In this document: piece after piece, positions 8,601-17,379 of the stretch | How the letters are laid out: every line of letters begins with the position of its first letter | How positions within the stretch are numbered: position 1 is the stretch's first letter | Source: Bradyrhizobium oropedii | GTDB taxonomy: Bacteria; Pseudomonadota; Alphaproteobacteria; Rhizobiales; Xanthobacteraceae | Assembly: GCF_020889685.1 (NCBI RefSeq) | Contig: NZ_JACMYO010000085.1 | Span: 1 to 34,083, forward strand | Length of the DNA: 34,083 nt | Direction of reading: 5' to 3' | Position numbers and translations under genes: made by a program | Notes under the pieces: generated by a model | Seen by the model: the letters and a program-made list of their open reading frames with translations, nothing else | The model's database searches: none | Told to the model about the DNA's origin: nothing

Positions 8601-8626
8601 AACGCGTCGCCGGGGGAACGGGTTCC
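8601..8626 (-). promoter_or_regulatory. EcfG-type general stress promoter (GGAAC-N17-CGTT)
   Basis: On the minus strand GGAAC (8626-8622) is followed by exactly 17 bases and CGTT (8604-8601). This is the full consensus for EcfG sigma factors. It lies about 30 bases before the start codon at 8572. The rest of the gap to 8858, upstream of the response regulator, shows no further promoter I can call. Confidence 0.72.
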
Positions 8627-8858
8627 GGCCCCCGATACGACAGCGAACCTTCCCTTTTCCGGCTGTCGCGATCGCGGCAGGCCGAGGGGCCCCGCGGCAA
8701 GAGTTCAGCACGAATTTCAAGGCATTGGCTGGATGACAGAACGATAACTTTTCTCCACGGCAGCGACCTGTTAACTCGCTATTCCGGGCAAGATTTCAGA
8801 CATACACTGAAACAAAATTCCTGAGCCGCTTTCCCCGAATCACGGACAAAAGATCGGT

Positions 8859-9596
8859 ATGACCCAGGCTGCGCCCAATATCCTTGTCGTCGAGGACGAC
8901 CGCGAAACGCGGTCCCTGATCGCAAAATACCTCCGAACCAATTCCTGCAATGTCACGACCGCCTCCGACGGTCGCGAGATGGCCAAGGCCATGACCGACC
9001 ACCGCGTGGATCTGCTGGTGCTCGACGTCATGCTGCCCGGCGAGGACGGCCTCAGCCTGTGCCGCAAGGTGCGCGCGGTGTCGCAGACGCCGATCATCAT
9101 GCTGACCGCGCGTGGCGAGGACGTCGACCGCATCCTTGGCCTCGAGATGGGCGCCGACGATTATCTGGCCAAACCGTTCAATCCGCGCGAGCTCTTGGCG
9201 CGGATCAACGCGGTGCTGCGCCGGCAGGCCGCCGCGCGCAACGCCAGCGCGATCGAGGGCGCGACCACGCTGAGCTTCCTCGGCTGGCGCATCGACATCC
9301 GCCTGCGCGAGCTGCGCAACCCCGAAGGCGCGCGCGTCGCCATGACCAGCGCCGAATTCGACCTGCTCCGCACCTTCTGCGAGCGGCCCGGCCGCGTGCT
9401 GTCGCGCGACAGCCTGCTCGACCTGACGCAGGGCCGCAGCGCCGGCTCGTTCGAGCGTTCGATCGACGTGCTGGTCAGCCGCATCCGTCGCAAGATCGAG
9501 CCCGATCCGCAGGAGGCCACCATGATCAAGACGGTGCGTTCCGGCGGCTATGTGTTCACTCCGAGGGTGGAGGCGGTTGCCGCCACGAGCAACTGA
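8859..9596 (+). CDS. OmpR-family response regulator
   Basis: This 245-residue two-component regulator has a receiver domain (about 7-120) with the acidic pocket 'VVEDD' (11-14), phospho-acceptor D56 in 'LLVLDVMLPG', T83 and K105 in 'DYLAKPF'. A winged-helix DNA-binding domain (about 140-238) follows, with 'TSAEFDLLRTFCERPGRVLSR' in pieces and 'SIDVLVSRIRRKIE', ending in 'IKTVRSGGYVF' typical of OmpR/PhoB proteins. The sensor kinase gene begins 2 bases after its stop codon, so the pair is translated together. Its stimulus and targets are unknown. It is closest in style to OmpR/EnvZ-type pairs of Bradyrhizobium. Confidence 0.95.
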   Translation: MTQAAPNILVVEDDRETRSLIAKYLRTNSCNVTTASDGREMAKAMTDHRVDLLVLDVMLPGEDGLSLCRKVRAVSQTPIIMLTARGEDVDRILGLEMGADDYLAKPFNPRELLARINAVLRRQAAARNASAIEGATTLSFLGWRIDIRLRELRNPEGARVAMTSAEFDLLRTFCERPGRVLSRDSLLDLTQGRSAGSFERSIDVLVSRIRRKIEPDPQEATMIKTVRSGGYVFTPRVEAVAATSN

Positions 9597-9598
9597 CC

Positions 9599-10948
9599 AT
9601 GAAGCTGCCGCGCGTGCTGAGTCTGCGGGGGATCGGCGCCCAGATGGCGGCGCTGGTCGTTGTCTCGATCGTCGCGCTGCATCTGATCATCACGGCCACC
9701 TTCCTGATCCATCGCCCGGACCGGCCGGAGCCTTCGGATCGCTGGCACACCCAGCTCGCCGCCGCCGCGCAACTGCTGGGGCATGCCCCGGCATCGGAGC
9801 GGCCGCGGCTCCAGGCCGACATCATCAGAGCCTTCCCGCAGCTTGCGATCGGTGACTTTACGTCAGATACCGGCGCGCTCACCGAGACTGATCCGCCGAG
9901 CCTGCACGCGCTGCGCCGGCTCGGCGCCGGCTATCGCGTCTTCTCGCTGCCGCCCGAGGCGACCAGCAAACCGCACGACACCGAGATTCGCCGCGTCGCC
10001 ATCCGCCTGCCCGACGGCGCGATGTTCGCCGCGAACCTGATGCCGGACCAGCACATGCGCCCGTTCTGGGGCGGGCCGTGGATGATGACGGTGCTGTTCG
10101 CGGTCATCAGCGTCACGCTGCTCGGACTGTGGGCGGCATGGGCGCTGACGGCGCCGCTGTCGTCCTTCGTCAAGGCCGCCGAGACCTTCAGCCTGAACGG
10201 TGCCGCTGCGCCGCTGCCTGAGCGCGGCCCCGAGGAGATCCGCTCGCTGGCCAAGGCGCTGAACCGGATGCGCGAGCGCATCACCGCGTTGATCGACGAC
10301 CGCACCAAGATGCTGGCCGCGATCAGCCATGACCTGCGCACGCCGATCACGCGGATGCGGCTGCGCGCCGAATTCATCGAGGACGAGACCAATCGTCACC
10401 GCATGCTGCGCGACCTCGACCAGATGCGCTCGATGCTGGAATCGGTGCTGTCGTTCCTGCGCAACGACCGCAAGCTCGAGGAGATGACGCTGGTCGACAT
10501 CGCGAGCACGCTGCACCTCGTCACCGATCAGTTCGTCGACATGGGGCACAAGGTCAACTACGAGGGCCCGCAGCACGCGATGGCGACCGTGCGGCCCGCC
10601 GACCTGCATCGCTGCATCACCAATCTGGTGGACAATGCCGCGCGCTTCGGCGGCGAGGTCATCGTGCGCCTCGACGCCAGGCCCGATCGCCTCGTCATCG
10701 ACATCGAGGACGATGGCCCCGGCATCTCGGACGCGCACAAGGCGACCGTGCTGGAGCCCTTCGTGCGCGGCGACCAGGCGCGCAACATGGACGAGGCCGA
10801 GGGCTTCGGCCTCGGCCTGTCGATCGCCAACGCCATCGTGCTCGCGCATCGCGGCACGCTGTCGCTGCACGATCGCAAGCCGCACGGGCTGGTGGTCCGG
10901 GTCGAATTGCCGGCGCGACAGCAGACGTTGCAGAAATCCGCGGCCTGA
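9599..10948 (+). CDS. EnvZ-type sensor histidine kinase
   Basis: This 449-residue inner-membrane sensor has a first membrane helix at about residues 13-37, a periplasmic region of about 120 residues, a second helix at about 161-184 ('MMTVLFAVISVTLLGLW'), a HAMP linker, and a HisKA domain with H244 in 'AISHDLRTPI'. The ATPase domain shows the N box 'NLVDNAARFG', G1 'EDDGPGIS' and G2 'GFGLGLSIAN'. It should phosphorylate the response regulator encoded immediately before it, from which it is separated by only 2 bases. The ATG at 9599 keeps the first membrane helix. The periplasmic domain is not one I recognise, so the signal is unknown. Confidence 0.95.
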   Translation: MKLPRVLSLRGIGAQMAALVVVSIVALHLIITATFLIHRPDRPEPSDRWHTQLAAAAQLLGHAPASERPRLQADIIRAFPQLAIGDFTSDTGALTETDPPSLHALRRLGAGYRVFSLPPEATSKPHDTEIRRVAIRLPDGAMFAANLMPDQHMRPFWGGPWMMTVLFAVISVTLLGLWAAWALTAPLSSFVKAAETFSLNGAAAPLPERGPEEIRSLAKALNRMRERITALIDDRTKMLAAISHDLRTPITRMRLRAEFIEDETNRHRMLRDLDQMRSMLESVLSFLRNDRKLEEMTLVDIASTLHLVTDQFVDMGHKVNYEGPQHAMATVRPADLHRCITNLVDNAARFGGEVIVRLDARPDRLVIDIEDDGPGISDAHKATVLEPFVRGDQARNMDEAEGFGLGLSIANAIVLAHRGTLSLHDRKPHGLVVRVELPARQQTLQKSAA

Positions 10949-10988
10949 TCCGGCGTAGCAGATCAGCGACCGAGCAGATCGACGACGA

Positions 10989-11198
10989 TCAGGCGGCGAG
11001 CGGCGTGAGCTGCGTGTGGTCGTAGATTGCGACCGCCTCGAAGCGGTAATTGCAGGCGCGGCAATTCCACAGATAGGACGTGCGCCCTTCGCTGTGCTCC
11101 ACCCAATCAGGGCGTGCAATCGGCTTGCCGCATTGCGCGCAGGGATTTTCGCGAGGCATATAGCCAGTGTCCTGACGGACTGAATCTTGACGATTCAT
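10989..11198 (-). CDS. Small zinc-ribbon protein (69 aa)
   Basis: A 69-residue protein with two CxxC pairs (C20/C23 in 'CAQCGKP' and C46/C49 in 'CRAC') that would bind one zinc ion in a ribbon fold. It starts with ATG at 11198, preceded by a GGGAG ribosome site 7 bases away; the longer frame to 11372 lacks support. It converges on the histidine kinase gene with a 40-base gap. Small proteins of this kind may bind nucleic acid or protein partners, but no specific role can be assigned. Confidence 0.75.
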   Translation of the reverse strand: MNRQDSVRQDTGYMPRENPCAQCGKPIARPDWVEHSEGRTSYLWNCRACNYRFEAVAIYDHTQLTPLAA

Positions 11199-11561
11199 GG
11201 CGCATCTCCCGAATGTTGTTTCTTGCGTGCTTTTGAACGGACAGACGTGCTGACTCAACACGCGCGCTCTGCCTCGCGATGAAGTGTAGACCTTCATCGA
11301 GTCGTTTGCACGACAAACCGCTGTGGATAGCGTGCGGCAACGGCGAACAAGAAAAATTGGTAGCCAAAACAATTCTTGGCTGAGTCAATCGAAGCAAACA
11401 ATTTGAAGCATCTCGCAAGCGCGTCGTTCGCTGCTCCCACATCCGGACAATCACGGGCGCACAACGTTCGCTGATGCGAAGGTTTTGCCACATTCCTGCC
11501 TGCTCGCCGTACCAATGAGACCGCAGAGCCGACGCGCGTTTGATCACCCGAGCGACCCGAG
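11199..11561. other. 363-base gap without a supported gene
   Basis: This stretch separates the divergent zinc-ribbon and transglycosylase genes. It is somewhat AT-richer in the middle (about 11330-11410). Frames on both strands lack ribosome sites and family features. It presumably carries both promoters, but none matches a consensus well enough to call. Confidence 0.5.
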
Positions 11562-12098
11562 ATGAAGACCGTGCAAGTCCTTAGCTACCTGGCCGCTATT
11601 GCGTGGCTTGCGTCCTGCGCCGCCGCGAATGCGCAATCGCGCGCGCAATATGAGGCGATGGTGGCGGCCGAGGCGCGGGCGAACCTGGTGCCGGAAGAGC
11701 TGGTGCATCGCGTCATCGTCCGCGAGAGCAAATACCAGCCGCATTTGATCGGGCGCGGCGGCGCCATCGGCATGATGCAGATCAAGCTCGCGACCGCCCG
11801 CGGGGTCGGCTACACCGGTACCGCCGAAGGTCTGCGCGACGCCGCGACCAACCTCAAATACGGCGTCAAATACCTCGCCGGCGCCTATCGCGCCGCCAAT
11901 GGCGATCACGACCGAGCCGTGCGTTATTTCGCGGGCGGGTATTACTACGTCGCAAAGCGCCAGCGCGGCGGTCACCTCAAGGAGGCGAAGCACGGCGGCG
12001 CGGGTGCACCGCCCAAGGAGCTCGCCAAGCAGGACCAAATGTCGGACCAGTTGACGGTCGATCCCGCCGAGCCGAAGCCGGAACAGGCCGCAAAATAA
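11562..12098 (+). CDS. Lytic murein transglycosylase (SLT family)
   Basis: This 178-residue exported protein cleaves peptidoglycan between MurNAc and GlcNAc. It has a signal sequence (1-25), then a compact SLT domain at about 28-140. The catalytic Glu is E55 in 'VIVRESKYQP', followed by 'GAIGMMQIK' and 'NLKYGVKYLAGAYR', the standard family motifs. A Lys/Pro/Glu-rich tail follows. Two processing sites are possible: signal peptidase I at ANAQ, or a lipobox LASC ending at C19, which would make it a lipoprotein. The gene stands alone upstream of the thiamine operon. Confidence 0.9.
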   Translation: MKTVQVLSYLAAIAWLASCAAANAQSRAQYEAMVAAEARANLVPEELVHRVIVRESKYQPHLIGRGGAIGMMQIKLATARGVGYTGTAEGLRDAATNLKYGVKYLAGAYRAANGDHDRAVRYFAGGYYYVAKRQRGGHLKEAKHGGAGAPPKELAKQDQMSDQLTVDPAEPKPEQAAK

Positions 12099-12245
12099 AG
12101 CCGATCGCGTCCGCACCGCGCCGGCCGCGCATGGCGTAGTCGGCCGTCCTCAGCGCGCGGCCTCACCGCAAATCACGCAATCGTTCCACCGGCAATCTCG
12201 TGTGATGAGGTGCGGCGCCGCAGCGTGCCGTGCCTGGCATACAAG

Positions 12246-12273
12246 TTGACACGCCCGCCCATCCGCCTACATT
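12246..12273 (+). promoter_or_regulatory. Sigma-70-type promoter of the thiamine operon
   Basis: TTGACA (12246-12251) is followed after 16 bases by TACATT (12268-12273). This would start transcription at about 12280, just at the 5' edge of the TPP riboswitch. The placement supports it; experimental data are lacking. Confidence 0.55.
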
Positions 12274-12280
12274 AGGGGCG

Positions 12281-12416
12281 TTCCGAGGGGTGCTCCGAAG
12301 GAGGAGCTGAGATACCGCAAGCTTGGACTTCGCCACGTTGGATCAACGAAGTGGCGATCAGTTCGGGACCGCGGTGACCCTTTGAACCTGATCCGGGTCA
12401 TGCCGGCGAAGGGACA
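12281..12416 (+). promoter_or_regulatory. TPP riboswitch (THI element)
   Basis: The conserved parts are all visible: GGGGTGCTCC then GGAG and CTGAGA (12307-12312), a long P3 arm closed by ACCGC (12314-12318) and GCGGT (12371-12375), then GACCCTTTGAACCTGATCCGG and CGAAGGGA in pieces up to 12414. TTCC at 12281-12284 can pair with GGGA at 12411-12414 to form P1. The AAGGGA that would serve as the thiO ribosome site (12409-12414, 5 bases before ATG at 12420) lies in this P1 strand, so thiamine pyrophosphate binding should hide it and reduce translation. The P3 extension (about 50 bases) is larger than in the E. coli elements. Confidence 0.96.
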
Positions 12417-12419
12417 GGG

Positions 12420-13433
12420 ATGTATCAGACGTCAAGACTGCGGGAGGATTCCCCCGTCTCCATCATCGGCGCAGGCATAACCGGCGCCTGGCATGCGTTG
12501 TTGCTCGCAGAGGCCGGACGTGCCGTCACCCTGCATGAGCGCAGTGACGCTGGGATGACGGAATCCACAAGCCACTGGGCCGGCGGGATGCTGGCGCCCT
12601 GGTGCGAAGAGGAGGCAGCCGAGCCGGTGATCACCCGCCTCGGCATCCGCTCGCTCGACCTGTGGCGGCGGCATCTTCCGGAAACGCCGTTCAACGGCTC
12701 GCTGGTGGTGGCGCATCCGCGCGACCGCGCCGATTTCGAGCGCTTTGCCCGTCTCACCACCGGCCATCGCCGGCTCGACGCCGAGGGCGTCCGCGAACTG
12801 GAGCCTGCGCTCGAGGGCCGTTTCGGCGCCGGCCTGTTCTATCCCGAGGAGGGCCATGTCGAGCCGCGCCGCGTGCTGCCGCGGCTGCATGCCGCGATCA
12901 CCAAGGCCGGCGGCGCCATCAGGTTCGGCAGCGACGCCGAGGCTGATGATCTCGACGGCTTCGTGATCGACTGCCGAGGACTAGCCGCGCGCGACCGCGA
13001 GCCGACGCTGCGCGGCGTCAAGGGCGAGATGATCGTCATCGAGACCGCGGAGGTCGAGCTGTTGCGTCCGGTGCGGCTGATCCATCCGCGCTGGCCGCTC
13101 TACGTGATCCCGCGCGGCGACGGCCGCTTCATGCTGGGCGCGACCTCGATCGAGGCCGAGGACAACGGCGTCAGCGTGCGCTCGGCGCTGGAGCTGCTCG
13201 GGGCCGCCTATGTCGTGCATCCCGCCTTCGGCGAGGCGCGCATCGTCGAATTCGGCGCTGGGCTCAGGCCCGCCTTTCCCGACAATCTGCCGAAGATCAG
13301 GATCGAGCAGGAACGCATCACGGTGAACGGACTCTACCGTCACGGCTTCCTGCTGGCGCCCGCGCTGGCCGAACTGACGCTCGCCTATCTCCAGCGCGGC
13401 GAAATCGACAATGAGGTGATGCAATGCGCGTGA
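12420..13433 (+). CDS. thiO: Glycine oxidase ThiO
   Basis: This 337-residue FAD-dependent amine oxidase (DAO family) oxidises glycine to the imine (dehydroglycine) used to build the thiazole ring of thiamine. It requires oxygen, in contrast to the radical-SAM enzyme ThiH. The dinucleotide-binding motif 'IIGAGITGAWHALLLAEAG' lies at about residues 15-33, followed by an acidic 'LHER'. 'SHWAGGMLAPW' is the family's second FAD contact, and 'RHGFLLAPALAEL' near the C-terminus is typical of ThiO. The ATG at 12420 directly follows the TPP riboswitch. It overlaps thiS by 10 bases, implying coupled translation. It is somewhat shorter than many ThiO proteins but shows no gap in the motifs. Confidence 0.92.
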   Translation: MYQTSRLREDSPVSIIGAGITGAWHALLLAEAGRAVTLHERSDAGMTESTSHWAGGMLAPWCEEEAAEPVITRLGIRSLDLWRRHLPETPFNGSLVVAHPRDRADFERFARLTTGHRRLDAEGVRELEPALEGRFGAGLFYPEEGHVEPRRVLPRLHAAITKAGGAIRFGSDAEADDLDGFVIDCRGLAARDREPTLRGVKGEMIVIETAEVELLRPVRLIHPRWPLYVIPRGDGRFMLGATSIEAEDNGVSVRSALELLGAAYVVHPAFGEARIVEFGAGLRPAFPDNLPKIRIEQERITVNGLYRHGFLLAPALAELTLAYLQRGEIDNEVMQCA

Positions 13434-13621
13434 TCGTCAACGGTGAGCAGCGGGAGATCAGCGCCGTCAGCGTCAACGCGCTGCTGGCCGAGCTCGACTA
13501 CGAGGGCACCCATTTCGCGATCGCACTGAATTACGACGTGGTGCCGAAGAGCCGCTGGGCCGAGACCGCGCTGAAAGCCGGCGACGAGATCGAGATCATC
13601 ACGCCGCGGCAGGGAGGATGA
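13424..13621 (+). CDS. thiS: Sulfur carrier protein ThiS
   Basis: A 65-residue ubiquitin-like protein ending in the essential Gly-Gly ('TPRQGG'), whose C-terminus is turned into a thiocarboxylate that donates sulfur to the thiazole. The start 'MRVIVNGEQREI' matches the family. The start codon overlaps the end of thiO. No thiF or iscS gene is present in the window, so activation must come from elsewhere in the genome. Confidence 0.94.
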   Translation: MRVIVNGEQREISAVSVNALLAELDYEGTHFAIALNYDVVPKSRWAETALKAGDEIEIITPRQGG

Positions 13622-13649
13622 TGATGCAGAATACGCGCTCTCTCCCCAC

Positions 13650-13767
13650 GTCGTCCCTGCGAAAGCAGGGACCCATAACCACGACCGGCAATTGTTGGAA
13701 AGAACGTCGCCCCGCGTGCCCCATTGAAGGGCCGCGGCGTATGGGTCCCTGCTTTCGCAGGGACGAC
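13650..13767. repeat. Inverted-repeat element in the thiS-thiG gap
   Basis: Two perfect 28-base arms (13650-13677 and 13740-13767, beginning GTCGTCCCTGCGAAAGCAGG) face each other across 62 bases. Each arm also contains a small hairpin (CCCTGC-GAAA-GCAGGG). Its minus-strand translation carries the well-known 'VPAFAGTT' signature of alphaproteobacterial intergenic repeats. The element shares its GTCGTCCCTGC ends with the palindrome at 26003-26046. It lies inside a transcribed operon without breaking a gene. Confidence 0.85.
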
Positions 13768-13787
13768 AGATTGATGTGAGGAGACAC

Positions 13788-14570
13788 ATGGTCACCTTCT
13801 ATGGCAAATCCTTCCCGTCCCGCCTGTTGATCGGCACCGCGCTCTACGCCTCGCCTGCGATCATGCAGAACGCGATCCGCGCTTCCGGCGCCAGCATCGT
13901 CACGGTGTCGCTGCGGCGCGAGGCCGCCGGCGGCAAGACCGGCGATGCATTCTGGTCGCTGATCCGCGAGCTCGGCGTCACCGTACTGCCGAACACCGCC
14001 GGCTGCCGCAGCGTGCGCGAGGCCGTCACCACCGCCAAGCTCGCGCGCGAATTGTTCGGCACGCCGTGGATCAAGCTCGAGGTGATCGCCGACAACGACA
14101 CGCTGCAGCCCGACGTGGTCGGCCTGGTCGAGGCCGCCACGATCCTGATCAAGGACGGTTTTGAGGTGTTCCCCTATTGCACCGAGGATCTCTCGGTCGC
14201 CTCGCGGCTGGTCGAGGCCGGCTGCAAGGTGGTGATGCCGTGGGCCGCGCCGATAGGAAGTGCAAAAGGCATCACCAACCGCGATGCGCTCAAGCTGCTG
14301 CGCGATCGTCTCCCCGACATCACGCTGGTGGTCGATGCCGGCCTCGGCGCACCATCGCATGCCGCCGAGGCGCTCGAGCTCGGCTACGACGCCGTGCTGC
14401 TCAACACCGCCGTGGCAAAGGCCGCCGATCCCGTGGCGATGGCCAATGCCTTCCGCCTCGGCGTCGAGGCCGGCCGCACTGCCTATGAAGCCGGGCTGAT
14501 GCAAGCCCGCGACTTCGCCTCCCCCTCCACCCCTGTCGTTGGGACCCCGTTCTGGCATGCCGTATCCTGA
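13788..14570 (+). CDS. thiG: Thiazole synthase ThiG
   Basis: This 260-residue TIM-barrel enzyme makes the thiazole phosphate of thiamine from deoxyxylulose phosphate, dehydroglycine (from ThiO) and ThiS thiocarboxylate. The Schiff-base lysine is K96 in 'WIKLEVI', the expected position for this family. 'VMPWAAPIGSAKGI' and 'VVDAGLGAPSHA' are phosphate and substrate loops. The ATG at 13788 is preceded by GAGGAG; an upstream GTG at 13776 would overlap that ribosome site and is rejected. Its 3' end overlaps thiE by 14 bases. Confidence 0.95.
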   Translation: MVTFYGKSFPSRLLIGTALYASPAIMQNAIRASGASIVTVSLRREAAGGKTGDAFWSLIRELGVTVLPNTAGCRSVREAVTTAKLARELFGTPWIKLEVIADNDTLQPDVVGLVEAATILIKDGFEVFPYCTEDLSVASRLVEAGCKVVMPWAAPIGSAKGITNRDALKLLRDRLPDITLVVDAGLGAPSHAAEALELGYDAVLLNTAVAKAADPVAMANAFRLGVEAGRTAYEAGLMQARDFASPSTPVVGTPFWHAVS

Positions 14571-15165
14571 TCCGTTCTATCCCGTCGTCGACAGCATCAA
14601 ATGGGTCGAGCGACTGACAAAACTCGGCGTCGGCACCATCCAGCTGCGCGCGAAAGAGCTCGACGATTCAGGCGCCCTGCACATCGTCAGCGACGCGCTC
14701 GCGGTCACCAAGGGCACGGGTACAAAACTCGTCGTCAACGACTACTGGCGCGCGGCGATCGTCGCCGGTGCCGAGCATCTGCATCTCGGTCAGGAAGATC
14801 TTGCCGACGCCGATCTCACCGAGATCCGCAAGGCTAAACTGACGCTCGGCGTCTCCACCCATGACGATTCCGAGCTCGCCACTGCGCTCGCCGCGAAGCC
14901 CGACTATGTCGCGCTCGGCCCGATCTTCTTCACCACGCTGAAGTCGATGCGGTTCGAGCCGCAGGGCATTGCGAAGATCACCGAGTGGAAGAAGCGGATC
15001 GGCGCCATTCCCCTTGTCGCGATCGGCGGCATCAAGTTCGAGCACGCCGCCGAGATCTTCGCCGCCGGCGCCGATTCGATCGCCGTCGTCTCCGACGTCA
15101 CCCAGAACGCCGACCCCGACGCGCGGGTGCGGCAATGGCTCGGCCTCAACGCGGAGGCCGCGTGA
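14557..15165 (+). CDS. thiE: Thiamine phosphate synthase ThiE
   Basis: This 202-residue TIM-barrel enzyme joins the pyrimidine pyrophosphate and thiazole phosphate to give thiamine phosphate. Motifs seen are 'IQLRAKELDD' (pyrophosphate/metal site Lys and Asp), 'VVNDYWRAA', 'HLGQEDL', 'GVSTHDDSE', 'YVALGPIFFTTLKSM' and 'VAIGGI'. The start 'MPYPDPFYPVVDS' at 14557 is preferred to 14539, which only adds residues read from the thiG end. The kinases ThiD and ThiL needed to complete the pathway are not in the window. Confidence 0.93.
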   Translation: MPYPDPFYPVVDSIKWVERLTKLGVGTIQLRAKELDDSGALHIVSDALAVTKGTGTKLVVNDYWRAAIVAGAEHLHLGQEDLADADLTEIRKAKLTLGVSTHDDSELATALAAKPDYVALGPIFFTTLKSMRFEPQGIAKITEWKKRIGAIPLVAIGGIKFEHAAEIFAAGADSIAVVSDVTQNADPDARVRQWLGLNAEAA

Positions 15166-15184
15166 TGCACACGAATCTCACCAC

Positions 15185-15269
15185 CGTCATTGCGAGGAGC
15201 GCAAGCGACGAAGCAATCCATTCCTCCGCTTGCGGGACCATGGATTGCTTCGCTGCGCTCGCAATGACG
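15185..15269. repeat. Inverted-repeat element (CGTCATTGCGAG family) in the thiE-thiC gap
   Basis: Arms CGTCATTGCGAG (15185-15196) and CTCGCAATGACG (15258-15269) bound an 85-base element with inner complementary blocks around GAAGCAATCCA and TGGATTGCTTC. The same element occurs at 21765-21851. It fills most of the 140-base space before thiC. Confidence 0.85.
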
Positions 15270-15305
15270 AATTCAACTGACACGAATTAAAACGGAGGAT
15301 CCCTC

Positions 15306-17204
<1,899 letters not shown>

Positions 17205-17245
17205 GGGGCGATTTGCCTACCAACAACTCGAACGTTCGACGAATG

Positions 17246-17275
17246 AAGAGCCGGGCCAAAGCGCCCGGCTCTTTT
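17246..17275 (+). terminator. Rho-independent terminator of the thiamine operon
   Basis: A perfect 11-bp stem (AAGAGCCGGGC, 17246-17256, with 17263-17273) and 6-base loop end in a short T run, 42 bases after the thiC stop codon. Confidence 0.9.
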
Positions 17276-17379
17276 GTGCGTCGTAGCAACGACGACAACA
17301 TACTAAAGATTGCGCCGACTTGACACTACACGTGATAAACTTCAACTATTCGCCGAAGCTTTCTGTTGCTCGAGGACCT

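Noticed and set aside
9863..11119. Minus-strand frame of 418 codons
   Set aside because: Antisense to the histidine kinase; no ribosome site or recognisable domain.
13650..13767. Possible CRISPR or small RNA in the thiS-thiG gap
   Set aside because: There is only one pair of inverted arms, no regularly spaced direct repeats, and the same ends occur in another intergenic repeat.
13385..13795. Minus-strand frame containing a VPAFAGTT-type stretch
   Set aside because: This is the translation of the intergenic inverted repeat, not a gene.
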